This document shows positions 8,413 to 16,206 of a DNA stretch of 64,000 nt, piece by piece. Each line of letters begins with the position of its first letter. Positions within the stretch are counted from its first letter, which is position 1. The position numbers and the translations under genes are program-made. The notes under the pieces were generated by a model, which was not told the DNA's origin, did not search any database, and was given only the letters and a program-made list of their open reading frames with translations. This DNA comes from Vibrio injensis (GTDB lineage Bacteria; Pseudomonadota; Gammaproteobacteria; Enterobacterales; Vibrionaceae), in assembly GCF_001895205.1 (NCBI RefSeq), contig NZ_BDJF01000011.1:1-64000 (forward strand), given 5' to 3'.

Positions 8413-9423
8413 GTGTCGTTATTACTCAACACTCAACGGGTGATCTTAGTGGGTGGTAAAGGTGGAGTAGGAAAAACCACTACCTCTGCGACCTTAGCGT
8501 TACTTGCGGCAGAAAGAGGGCGCAAAGTCTTAGTCGTCTCAACTGATCCTGCGCACAGCTTAGCCGATGCTTTTGATCGCCCCATTGGCGATAAAATCAC
8601 TCGTATAGCTCCCAATGTCGATGGGTTAGAAATTGATCCCGATGAAGAGGTGGTTCGTCACCTTGAGCAGGTGATCAGTCAGTTAAAGCGTTTTACCCGC
8701 CCCGAGTTGTATGGGGCTGTTGAACGGCAAATTCGTTTAACGGGTCAATCGCCTGGAGCGCAAGAAGCGGCGTTATTGGAATGCATAGCTCGTACATTAG
8801 AGCATGGCTTGCAGCACTATGATTTGGTGATTTTTGATACCGCGCCCACTGGCCACACTTTGCGTTTACTGGCTTTACCGGAAGCGATGGCGGCTTGGAC
8901 ACAAGGGCTGCTCAAGAGTAATCAACAATCGGATAAATTTGGCAAGGTGCTTGATCACTTAACACCGAGAGCAGGCAAAGATATTGCTAACCCTTTGGTC
9001 AGCCCAGAAGAGCATGCCACCAATGGTCTTGATGAGCGACATAAGGCGATTGCGGAAATTTTACTCAATCGCCAACGTTTATTACAGCGTACACGTGAGA
9101 CATTTCTCGATAGCAGCATGACTTCGATTCTATTTGTGCTGACGCCAGAAAAACTGCCAATATTAGAAACCGTGCGTGCCGTACAAGCACTCAGTGAGGA
9201 AAAACTACCGGTGGCAGGTATCGTTATTAATCGTATTTTACCCATCGAAGCCGATGGCACTTTCTTAGCTCAGCGCCGAGAGCAAGAAAAACAGCATTTA
9301 CAAGAGATTAATCGCCAGTTTGCTCATCTCAATCGTTATCCGATTCCTTTACAAGCTACTGATATACAAGGGGTTGAGCAGTTACTTGCCTTGAGTGAGC
9401 GTTTTAGTGAAGCCGGTTTTTAA
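8413..9423 (+). CDS. ArsA/Get3-family ATPase encoded with CstA
   Basis: The 336-residue form starts at a GTG with GAGG eight bases upstream; an ATG at 8377 would add 12 residues but lacks a ribosome site. The deviant Walker A GGKGGVGKTT lies at residues 14-23, the switch I aspartate in STDPAHSLADAF near residue 45, and the family signature DTAPTGHTLRLL near residue 145. ArsA drives arsenite export and Get3 delivers tail-anchored proteins. No arsenite transporter is nearby, and I do not see the ArsA metal-site cysteines. Position behind cstA and the CC-terminus gene suggests a chaperone or regulatory task for that transporter; this is inference. Confidence 0.88.
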   Translation: MSLLLNTQRVILVGGKGGVGKTTTSATLALLAAERGRKVLVVSTDPAHSLADAFDRPIGDKITRIAPNVDGLEIDPDEEVVRHLEQVISQLKRFTRPELYGAVERQIRLTGQSPGAQEAALLECIARTLEHGLQHYDLVIFDTAPTGHTLRLLALPEAMAAWTQGLLKSNQQSDKFGKVLDHLTPRAGKDIANPLVSPEEHATNGLDERHKAIAEILLNRQRLLQRTRETFLDSSMTSILFVLTPEKLPILETVRAVQALSEEKLPVAGIVINRILPIEADGTFLAQRREQEKQHLQEINRQFAHLNRYPIPLQATDIQGVEQLLALSERFSEAGF

Positions 9424-9551
9424 ATCCCTAAAGTGCGTAAAAAGTAAAAAAATATTACAGACAAGTGATTCACTCTCAGGTATAACGATTTTGTGATCTG
9501 AATCGTTCAGCTATTCAGCATCACAATGATGGCTAGGGAAGGCAGAGTATC

Positions 9552-9567
9552 GGTGATGTTCATCACT
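9552..9567. promoter_or_regulatory. CRP-like half-site pair upstream of the LysE-type gene
   Basis: GGTGA, six bases and TCACT contain the CRP core GTGA-N6-TCAC, 49 bp before the next start codon. Outer positions deviate from TGTGA/TCACA, so binding is uncertain. Confidence 0.3.
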
Positions 9568-9615
9568 GGCTCACTGTCTCTACGCATTTGTTATTGATGA
9601 CTGGTGTGAGAGATT

Positions 9616-10251
9616 ATGTATATTCAGAATTTTGAAGCGTTTTTAATTGCGATAACCATTTTAACCTTAACGCCGGGTTTAGATACCGCGTTAGTGATCC
9701 GTAATACCTCGCGAGCGGGGATGGCGGATGGTTGCGTGACCAGTTTGGGGATCTGCGTCGGTTTATTCGTTCACGCTACGTTTTCCGCGATAGGCATTTC
9801 GGCGATTCTGACTCAATCTGCCGAGTTATTTCAATTGATGAAAATGGTTGGTGCGGCTTATTTGATCTGGCTGGGGTTGTCGAGTTTGCGTGCTTTAGCA
9901 AAATCACCGAGTGGTGTTGACATTGTGACTTTGCAACATGCACAGTTAAATGTTCGTCGTTCACTACGTGAAGGTTTTCTCTCTAACGTATTAAACCCGA
10001 AAACGGCGGTGTTTTACTTGGCTTTTTTGCCGCAGTTTATTAATCCCGAACATTCGCCGCTTTTACAGTCGTTATTAATGGCTGCGATTCATTTTGTGAT
10101 TGCAATGCTTTGGCAGTGTGGGTTGGCTGGAACGTTGAGTTCGGCAAAAAATTTACTGAAAAATAGTGCATTTATGCGTTGGATGGAAGGGACAACCGGG
10201 GTGGTTTTGGTCGGATTAGGCTTTAAATTAATGACGGATGACATTGAGTAG
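9616..10251 (+). CDS. LysE/RhtB-family amino-acid exporter
   Basis: The 211-residue membrane protein has the typical start (NFEAFLIAITILTLTPGLDTALVIRN), in which the PG-D motif in the first membrane segment is a family hallmark, and about six hydrophobic segments. The NPKTAVFYLAFLPQFI block near residue 130 is also characteristic. These permeases export amino acids or homoserine lactones from the cytoplasm; the substrate cannot be read from sequence. It is monocistronic and ends in the terminator shared with the convergent symporter gene. Confidence 0.9.
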   Translation: MYIQNFEAFLIAITILTLTPGLDTALVIRNTSRAGMADGCVTSLGICVGLFVHATFSAIGISAILTQSAELFQLMKMVGAAYLIWLGLSSLRALAKSPSGVDIVTLQHAQLNVRRSLREGFLSNVLNPKTAVFYLAFLPQFINPEHSPLLQSLLMAAIHFVIAMLWQCGLAGTLSSAKNLLKNSAFMRWMEGTTGVVLVGLGFKLMTDDIE

Positions 10252-10264
10252 CCATTAATTTTTG

Positions 10265-10307
10265 AACAACAAAGGGCTTGAGAATATCTCAAGCCCTTTG
10301 TTGTTTT
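10265..10307. terminator. Bidirectional terminator, 19-bp perfect stem
   Basis: AACAACAAAGGGCTTGAGA, a three-base loop and its exact complement end in a T run on the plus strand and in TT on the minus strand after the AACAA/TTGTT ends. It serves the convergent lysE-type and AGCS genes. Confidence 0.85.
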
Positions 10308-10343
10308 ATTGTTAAAGTTAATCGTAGCAGTAAAAAGAGTAAA

Positions 10344-11717
10344 CTAGGCTTTGACTTTAATGGTGGTTAACGCTGGTAATTGCGCTTCAAAATAGAGTTT
10401 AGTTTCAGCAATCACGACATGACGTAAAGCGATTAAGCCAATCAGGTTAGGGATCGCCATCAAGCCATTAACGATATCGGCAATAATCCAGATTAAATCA
10501 AGATGTAAAAAGGCGCCGGAAGCAATTAATCCGATAAAAATCACTTTATAAGGCAGCACAGCCTTGGTTCCCCATAAGAAGACTACGCAGCGCTCACCAT
10601 AATAATTCCAACCTAAAATCGTTGTAAAAGCGAAAAAGATCAATCCAACAGAAACCAGTAATGGTCCAAGCGTCTGGGCATTAAGCCCCGTGGCAAAGGC
10701 ATGCGTTGTCATCGCTGCGCCCGAAAAATCGCTTTGCCATGCACCAGTTAAAATCAAGGCTAGACCCGTCATGGTACAAATGATGATCGTATCAAAGAAG
10801 GTGCCTGTCATCGAAATCAGACCCTGTTTAACACAAGAGTCTGTTTTTGCTGCCGCTGCCGCCATTGGCGCACTGCCTAAGCCGGATTCGTTGGAAAATA
10901 CACCACGTGCAATCCCCGACTGAATTGCCAACATAATACTGGCGCCTAAAAATCCGCCGCTCGCTGCGGTTGGCGTAAAGGCGGAAACCAGCACCAGTTG
11001 AATCGCTTCTAGTAGTTTGTCACCATTACTGATGATGACACTTAAACACGCAACAACATAAAAAAGCGCCATGATAGGTACGACTTTACCTGCGACCTTA
11101 GCGATGGATTGGATACCACCGACAGTGACGAAAGCAACAAGGATGGTCAGTACGACAGCGGGCATCTCTCGTGGCACGCCAAAAGAAATTTGAGTCGCGT
11201 CTAAAATGGCATTAACTTGTGGAAAAGTACCGATCCCAAAACAGGCGACACCAAGTGCAAAAACCGCAAATAAAATCGCTAACGTGTTTGACCCAACTCC
11301 ATCACGCAGATAATACATCGGTCCGCCAACCATCTGTCCTTTGTCATCGACTTTACGGTATTTAACGGCGAGTAGACATTCTGCGTATTTGGTCGCCATA
11401 CCAAACAAAGCCGCTAACCACATCCAAAAGAGTGCACCAGGCCCCCCTAATTTGATTGCGGTTGCGACGCCAACAATATTACCAGTACCTATGGTGGCAG
11501 AAAGTGCTGTACATAGTGCAGCAAAGCTGGATACATCACCTTGTTTATCATCGGGCTCTTTACTGAACACCATTTTGATAGCAGAGGGTAAGTAGCGAAA
11601 CTGAAGTAAGCCTAGGCGAAACGTAAAATAGATTCCGGTTCCCACTAGGAGGATAAGCAGTGGTGGACCCCAAATAAAGTGGTCAATAGTTTGTAGCAGT
11701 GTTTGTAGATTGGTCAT
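10344..11717 (-). CDS. Sodium:alanine/glycine symporter (AGCS family), glycine-riboswitch controlled
   Basis: The 457-residue membrane protein carries AGCS signatures: LCTALSATIGTGNIVGVATA near residue 70, GGPGALFWMWLAALFGMATKY near residue 95 and GLGSAPMAAAAAKTD near residue 280. The family couples Na+ entry to alanine or glycine uptake in the inner membrane. The start has AAGGGGAAAT upstream. A tandem glycine riboswitch lies 190 bp upstream on the same strand, as described before the equivalent V. cholerae gene, so glycine is the likely signal and a likely substrate. A short hydrophobic ORF lies between the riboswitch and this gene. Confidence 0.93.
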   Translation of the reverse strand: MTNLQTLLQTIDHFIWGPPLLILLVGTGIYFTFRLGLLQFRYLPSAIKMVFSKEPDDKQGDVSSFAALCTALSATIGTGNIVGVATAIKLGGPGALFWMWLAALFGMATKYAECLLAVKYRKVDDKGQMVGGPMYYLRDGVGSNTLAILFAVFALGVACFGIGTFPQVNAILDATQISFGVPREMPAVVLTILVAFVTVGGIQSIAKVAGKVVPIMALFYVVACLSVIISNGDKLLEAIQLVLVSAFTPTAASGGFLGASIMLAIQSGIARGVFSNESGLGSAPMAAAAAKTDSCVKQGLISMTGTFFDTIIICTMTGLALILTGAWQSDFSGAAMTTHAFATGLNAQTLGPLLVSVGLIFFAFTTILGWNYYGERCVVFLWGTKAVLPYKVIFIGLIASGAFLHLDLIWIIADIVNGLMAIPNLIGLIALRHVVIAETKLYFEAQLPALTTIKVKA

Positions 11718-11776
11718 TATTTCCCCTTAATAGTGTCAACATAAGGAGAAGAGGAAAGGGGGCTGAATAAATATAT

Positions 11777-11896
11777 TCAGTCAAACTCACAGCGAAAAAG
11801 CAACGCACAAGAAAACCATGTCACGATACCCGTGGTAACCGCCATGTTCAGCATTGTATTAAGCAAAATGAGCAAAGCCATAAGGCTTAGAATCAT
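11777..11896 (-). CDS. Possible 39-residue membrane leader peptide after the glycine riboswitch
   Basis: The ORF starts at an ATG with AAAGG four bases upstream and encodes a hydrophobic peptide that begins MILSLMALLILLNTML and would form one membrane helix, ending in CEFD. It lies directly downstream of aptamer II and 59 bp before the symporter start, so it should be on the same transcript. I know of no named family. It could be a real small protein, a translated leader that couples the riboswitch to the symporter, or a chance frame. Small size and lack of conservation data limit confidence. Confidence 0.4.
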   Translation of the reverse strand: MILSLMALLILLNTMLNMAVTTGIVTWFSCALLFRCEFD

Positions 11897-11909
11897 AAAA
11901 CCTTTCACT

Positions 11910-12128
11910 CCTCTGTCCTTTTGCCTGAGAGTTTCACTGTACTGATGTATCCAGCACAGCTTGCTCCTTCGGCGACCGATTGAACGGTTCTCTCCAGAGG
12001 TTCCTCCAACAACAGTCCTCGCTTTTATCTTCAAAAAAGAATAAAGCACCTGAAAGATTTACTTCTTCGGCGGGTATAGTTAACTAAGTGTTGTAGTTTA
12101 GTTAATAACCACTCTCCTGCTGTCTTCA
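11910..12128 (-). promoter_or_regulatory. Tandem glycine riboswitch (two aptamers)
   Basis: On the minus strand aptamer I (about 12001-12128) contains GCAGGAGAGTGG, CCGCCGAAGAAGTAAA and CAGGTGC, ending in GAGGACTGT. Aptamer II (about 11910-12000) contains CTCTGGAGAGAACC, CGCCGAAGGAGCAA, CTCTCAGGCAAAAGGAC and AGAGG. These GCCGAAG and CAGGCAAAAGGACAG elements are diagnostic for glycine aptamers. A short linker joins the two, as in the V. cholerae example that led to the cooperative-binding model. In that type glycine turns the downstream gene on. I see no classic terminator just downstream, so the expression platform may act on translation or on the 39-codon ORF. Confidence 0.95.
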
Positions 12129-12149
12129 ACGGAACAATTATCTAGTGTT

Positions 12150-12178
12150 ACAATAATTTGCTTGGCGATACTAACCAA
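12150..12178 (-). promoter_or_regulatory. Candidate sigma-70 promoter of the riboswitch transcript
   Basis: On the minus strand TTGGTT and TATTGT are separated by 17 bases, placing the first base near 12143, just before aptamer I. A loose CRP-like TGTGA-N6-CTACA lies about 50 bases upstream (12186-12201 region). Confidence 0.4.
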
Positions 12179-12445
12179 AATAAAGTGTGATGTCATCTAC
12201 AAATTTAATGGTAAATGATTTGGGATTGATAAGGTGATTAAGAGCAAAAAGGTCGCGTTGTTCGAAAAAGCGCCGTCGTCAATGTGGATCGAATTAAATT
12301 ATTGACATAACAGCAGGTTAATTCATTTTTCTTTGACCCATTTAGGCTGATAAATGGTATAAAATAGCAAGCAGCAACTGGCTTGAGAGCTACACTTGTC
12401 TTACCGCATATTATTGAAGTAGGCAAAATAAAACCGGAGCATACT

Positions 12446-12604
12446 ATGACCAGATTAATTTTTATTGGGGTATTGATTGTTCTTGCTTTTCTTTTAATCC
12501 GCTATGGAACTAATGAGAAGCTTCAAAAGTGGGTGGTGATTGTTTTATTATCGGCTTTTGCTCTTTATACCGCTTCGCTTGTGGTTACTGAATTAATTCG
12601 CTGA
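12446..12604 (+). CDS. Small two-helix membrane protein, unknown function
   Basis: The 52-residue protein (MTRLIFIGVLIVLAFLLIRY at its N-terminus) has two hydrophobic segments, residues 3-20 and 29-48, joined by a charged loop GTNEKLQK. The ATG is preceded by GGAG six bases upstream; the frame is open further upstream, but without a ribosome site. The coiled-coil gene begins 20 bp later and is probably co-transcribed. I do not recognise a family. Confidence 0.7.
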   Translation: MTRLIFIGVLIVLAFLLIRYGTNEKLQKWVVIVLLSAFALYTASLVVTELIR

Positions 12605-12623
12605 TGCTAAATTGGGAGTCAAT

Positions 12624-13355
12624 GTGAATCAAAAAAAAGCAGATGAGGATCAAGATGTTGTCGTCATCGAACAGCGTGACAAACGCAGTTATCTTTATAT
12701 CGGGTTAGCGGCAGCACTAGGGTTAGCATTAGGGGGATTAGTCGGTTCGTCAGTGACGGAGACTAAATGGCAGTCGGCTTATGCTGGTTTGCAGGTCAAT
12801 GTACAAGCATTACAAGACAATGCTAACGCATTAAAAGAACAAAGCGCTCAACAAACAGAGCAACAAGAGCAAGAGTGGCAAGCTAAATTACAAGAGCATC
12901 TTGATCAGCAAAAAAGCCAATATCAAGAGCAGCTAGATCAATTAGAAAAACAAATAGCAGAGTTAGAAAAAGTTAACTTATCGTTGGATCAGCAATTAGC
13001 AAAGCAAAACCATGCATTGCAAAGTGCTGATGAGCAAAATGCACGTTTACATCGTCAGGCTGATATGCAATCGATACTTTTTGAGCGTTCACGAGAGTTA
13101 TTTCAAAAAGAGCTAAAGATTAAGCAAGAAGTTGAACAACTACAAAAAGAGCAAAAGCAGTTGCAGGAAGCCTTGCCCATCTTGAAAAAAGAGTGTGATG
13201 TTTATTTAAAAGGCCAATCTTGGGATGCAAAATCCGATGCTTGTGATAGGCAAGATGCAGCGAGTTCAAGATTAAGTCAAGTGGAACAAATGCTGCGAGT
13301 TCATCAACTGGATTTACAAGAAATCAAATCATTATCGGCTGAAATAGGTTTGTAG
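12624..13355 (+). CDS. Membrane-anchored coiled-coil protein, unknown function
   Basis: The 243-residue protein has a short acidic N-terminus, one membrane segment at about 26-46 (LYIGLAAALGLALGGLVGS) and a long Gln/Glu/Lys-rich coiled coil from about 60 to 190, with two cysteines near residues 190-206. This is a bitopic protein with the coil probably in the periplasm. I choose the GTG at 12624 because GGGAG lies at the right distance; an in-frame TTG at 12612 lies before that site. It follows the two-helix membrane gene, possibly forming a pair, and ends at a strong terminator. No function is assigned. Confidence 0.75.
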   Translation: MNQKKADEDQDVVVIEQRDKRSYLYIGLAAALGLALGGLVGSSVTETKWQSAYAGLQVNVQALQDNANALKEQSAQQTEQQEQEWQAKLQEHLDQQKSQYQEQLDQLEKQIAELEKVNLSLDQQLAKQNHALQSADEQNARLHRQADMQSILFERSRELFQKELKIKQEVEQLQKEQKQLQEALPILKKECDVYLKGQSWDAKSDACDRQDAASSRLSQVEQMLRVHQLDLQEIKSLSAEIGL

Positions 13356-13375
13356 CATCATACGGTCAAAGACCG

Positions 13376-13413
13376 AAAAATCCAGCCTCTATATTGATAG
13401 AGGCTGGATTTTT
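13376..13413. terminator. Bidirectional terminator, 17-bp perfect stem
   Basis: AAAAATCCAGCCTCTAT and its exact complement flank a four-base ATTG loop; A and T tracts at the ends allow termination in both directions between the coiled-coil gene and yajQ. Confidence 0.9.
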
Positions 13414-13415
13414 AG

Positions 13416-13898
13416 TTATTCACGAAAGTTATTATACTGGAAAGGTTGTTCTAGGTTGCTGTCTTTTAAAAAGGCGATCACCGTTTGTAAATCATCGCGT
13501 TTTTTACCGCTGACTCGAATTTTATCGCCTTGAATAGAGGCTTGTACCTTGAGCTTGGCGTCTTTGATCATCTTGACCACTTTCTTGGCCAGTAATGATT
13601 CGATTCCTTGTTTAAATACAACATCCTTGTACCAGTTTTTACCTGAATGAACTGAGTCTTTTAGCTCCATAGATCGTGCATCAACACCGCGTTTGGCTAA
13701 ATTGCCGCGCAGGATATCCAACATTTGATTAAGTTGAAAATCATCTTCAGCGGCCAATTTCACTGTTTCGTCTTTAAGTTCGAAACTGGCGTCGACATTA
13801 CGAAAATCAAAACGCGTGGCGAGTTCACGATTAGAGTTATCTACCGCATTACGTAGTTCTACAGTATCAACTTCTGAAACAATATCAAAAGAAGGCAT
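13416..13898 (-). CDS. yajQ: YajQ-family nucleotide-binding protein
   Basis: The 160-residue protein starts [11 protein letters not shown] and has the family's [19 protein letters not shown] segment, followed by the [22 protein letters not shown] block, so it has normal full length. YajQ proteins are small cytoplasmic proteins with two ferredoxin-like folds; some bind cyclic di-GMP and act with transcription factors, others were reported to bind RNA or nucleotides. The gene starts 17 bp after aroH ends on the same strand and is probably co-transcribed with it. Confidence 0.95.
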   Translation of the reverse strand: MPSFDIVSEVDTVELRNAVDNSNRELATRFDFRNVDASFELKDETVKLAAEDDFQLNQMLDILRGNLAKRGVDARSMELKDSVHSGKNWYKDVVFKQGIESLLAKKVVKMIKDAKLKVQASIQGDKIRVSGKKRDDLQTVIAFLKDSNLEQPFQYNNFRE

Positions 13899-13915
13899 AA
13901 TGAAAATTCCTTATC

Positions 13916-14977
13916 TTATTGAGCACGTCGAGTGGTTATTGCTTGAGCCAGGCGAGTAATCATGGTTGCCGTATCATCCCAGCTTAAACAAGGATCAGTA
14001 ATCGACTGACCATAAGTTAAATTAGTTAAATCACACATGGACTGATTGCCTTCGATGAGAAAACTTTCAGCCATAATACCCGCTACCTTATGGCTACCGG
14101 ATTCAATTTGACGACAAATTTCTTCAGCAACCTCAAGCTGCTTACGATGCTGTTTTTGACAATTAGCATGGCTAAAATCAACCACTAATCGTTCAGGTAA
14201 ATTAAATTCAGCCAACTGAGCACAGGCGCTATTAATTGAATCGATGTCAAAGTTAGGACCACTTTCACCACCACGTAAAATGACGTGTCCATATGGATTA
14301 CCGCTGGTGCGATAGACGGTCATGCGCCCATTTTTATCGGGCGAATAGAAATAGTGTAAGGCGTGAGCTGCGCGAATCGCATCAATAGCAATTTTGACGT
14401 TACCATTAGTGCCATTTTTAAAACCGACAGGGCAGGAAAGAGCGGAGGCCATTTCTCGGTGAATTTGCGATTCTGTTGTGCGCGCTCCAATTGCTCCCCA
14501 ACTAATAAGGTCGGCGATATATTGCCCCGTGATCATATCGAGAAATTCGGTCGCGGTTGCCAATCCGAGTTTATTGATATCGAGTAATAATTGGCGTGCT
14601 TTGTTTAAGCCCGCTTCCAACGCGTAGGAGCCATCTAAATTAGGATCGGTGATCAAACCTTTCCAGCCAACCACGGTGCGTGGTTTTTCAAAATAGGTAC
14701 GCATGACAATGAACAGTTGTTCACTATACTGTTGTTGTATTGCGCTTAATCGACGTGCGTATTCTAGTGCTGCATGGGTATCATGCACAGAGCAGGGGCC
14801 GACTATCACCAATAAACGATCATCTTGACCTGATAGGATTTGTTCAATTTGTTGACGTGAGTGAGCGATGCGCTCGGCAACCTCATCGGTAACCGGATGT
14901 GCAAGGCTTAATTCAGCCGGCGTTGGCATTGGGCCAAGGGCTTGAGTTCTTAATTCATCAGTTTTTAATGGCATCAT
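13916..14977 (-). CDS. aroH: 3-deoxy-7-phosphoheptulonate (DAHP) synthase, AroH (Trp-sensitive) type
   Basis: The 353-residue class I DAHP synthase condenses PEP and erythrose 4-phosphate, the first step of aromatic amino-acid synthesis. It has IVGPCSVHD near residue 58, YFEKPRTVVGWKGLI near residue 98 and GARTTESQIHREMAS near residue 182. Several diagnostic stretches follow E. coli AroH rather than AroG or AroF: TPAELSL, MRTYFEKPRTVVGW, SPDKNGRMT, TSGNPYGH, GIMAESFL and TYGQSITDPCL. Isozyme type is therefore fairly firm, although actual feedback by tryptophan is inferred. No clear TrpR operator is seen upstream. A PEP-synthase-like gene is divergent from it; in E. coli ppsA and aroH are also near neighbours. 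Confidence 0.93.
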   Translation of the reverse strand: MMPLKTDELRTQALGPMPTPAELSLAHPVTDEVAERIAHSRQQIEQILSGQDDRLLVIVGPCSVHDTHAALEYARRLSAIQQQYSEQLFIVMRTYFEKPRTVVGWKGLITDPNLDGSYALEAGLNKARQLLLDINKLGLATATEFLDMITGQYIADLISWGAIGARTTESQIHREMASALSCPVGFKNGTNGNVKIAIDAIRAAHALHYFYSPDKNGRMTVYRTSGNPYGHVILRGGESGPNFDIDSINSACAQLAEFNLPERLVVDFSHANCQKQHRKQLEVAEEICRQIESGSHKVAGIMAESFLIEGNQSMCDLTNLTYGQSITDPCLSWDDTATMITRLAQAITTRRAQ

Positions 14978-15180
14978 ATTGCCTATTTTTTTATTGCGAA
15001 GCGCTAAAGATAACGAATTTAACCCAGAGAATAAACCACTTAGCAGAAATGTGGATGATGAAAACTGTAAAGGTGATTTTTTATTCTCTTTTTATGAATT
15101 AATATTGATTTTTGCCCTTGTGTTTGGTCAATGAACTCGGTATTTTCGTCCTACAGTAATCAACAACAGATGGAGCCGTT

Positions 15181-16071
15181 ATGAGTGTTGTATCACCTTC
15201 TTCAGTAAATAAGCCGTTTGAGCAAGGTAATACCTTACCTCAATGGTCTCAACAAACCTTGAGTTCAACCTTGTTTGTTGCCATTTCGGAGCTGATCGCA
15301 GATAGCATTTTTTATTATCCTGGTTTGGTCACGGATCAAGATCAGTTATCCGAGCTAGAGAAAAGTTCTTTACAGGCATTATTAAATGATCAAACGATTG
15401 CTGAGCATTTTGTTGATACGTTAGTGGAGCGAATTGAACAAGGTATTCAGCCACATCACCAAAGCATTCGTATTTGTTTAAGTAGTGCTGATAGTGCACA
15501 AAGCCGTACTTTACTGGGCGGAGAAAAAGTCGCGGTTGAATCAAATCCGGCGCTTGGAGTTCGAGGTGTCGCTCGATTAACGGCCATTGAATACGCTGAT
15601 GCATTTGAGTTGGAGTGCAACGTGATCAAAAGGTTGATCAGTAAAGGGCATCCTATTGAAATCGTCGTGCCTTTTGTTCGCTCGTTGAGTGACGCCGCCG
15701 CAATTATTGATAGCCTCGCCGAACAAGGTTTACCGCGTGGTTTACATGGGTTAAAGGTATCATTTGTTTGCCAAGTGCCTTCCGCTGCACTATTGGCAGA
15801 ACGTTTACTGGCTTATTTTGATGGGATGCTATTGGATTGGGACTCCCTTGCCCAATTTACCTTAGCGGTTGATAATAGTGCCGATACTCTTGTTGAACGC
15901 TATCAACCCAGCGACAATGACGCCGTGTTTCAGTTAGCCGAAATGGCCGTTAAAATAGCCCATCAAACGCAGAAACCGCTGAGTATATTAGTGAGCGAAC
16001 AGAATGTATCGAAGAAGATCCAGCGTTTTTTATCTGAAGTCGCTCAGCCAGATTCGGTTTATTATTACTGA
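15181..16071 (+). CDS. Stand-alone PEP-synthase-like C-terminal (PEP-utilising TIM-barrel) domain protein
   Basis: The 296-residue protein matches only the last domain of PEP synthase. NPALGVRGVARLT at about 121 mirrors the NPMLGWRGASR region of PpsA, and ELECNVIKRL, VPFVRSLSDAAAII, GLPRGLHGLKVSFVCQVPSAALLAE and YFDGMLLDWDSLAQFTLAVD follow in order. The swivelling phosphohistidine and nucleotide-binding domains are absent. The catalytic cysteine expected in a SICGQ-like motif is replaced (SILVSEQ), and GSNDLTQ has become DWDSLAQ. It is therefore unlikely to make PEP alone and may sense or bind PEP/pyruvate. GGAG lies five bases before the ATG. It is divergent from aroH. Confidence 0.8.
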   Translation: MSVVSPSSVNKPFEQGNTLPQWSQQTLSSTLFVAISELIADSIFYYPGLVTDQDQLSELEKSSLQALLNDQTIAEHFVDTLVERIEQGIQPHHQSIRICLSSADSAQSRTLLGGEKVAVESNPALGVRGVARLTAIEYADAFELECNVIKRLISKGHPIEIVVPFVRSLSDAAAIIDSLAEQGLPRGLHGLKVSFVCQVPSAALLAERLLAYFDGMLLDWDSLAQFTLAVDNSADTLVERYQPSDNDAVFQLAEMAVKIAHQTQKPLSILVSEQNVSKKIQRFLSEVAQPDSVYYY

Positions 16072-16096
16072 GTTTTTTCTTTAAAACATTAAGCTA

Positions 16097-16136
16097 ATCA
16101 GAAGCCAAGTAAAAATGACTTGGCTTCTGATTTTTT
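16097..16136 (+). terminator. Intrinsic terminator
   Basis: ATCAGAAGCCAAGT and its complement flank a seven-base loop and are followed by a T run, ending the PEP-synthase-like gene. Confidence 0.85.
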
Positions 16137-16206
16137 ATAACATTTCGTTGACATTTCCTTGGCTATCGAGTGAACTGGTCTGATGAGATTACAGGGAAGT
16201 CTAATT

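Noticed and set aside
15066..15083. TyrR-like box (TGTAAA-N6-TTTTTA) upstream of aroH
   Set aside because: Two mismatches in the second half and an AT-rich context; AroH-type genes are usually TrpR-controlled, and no TrpR operator was seen either.
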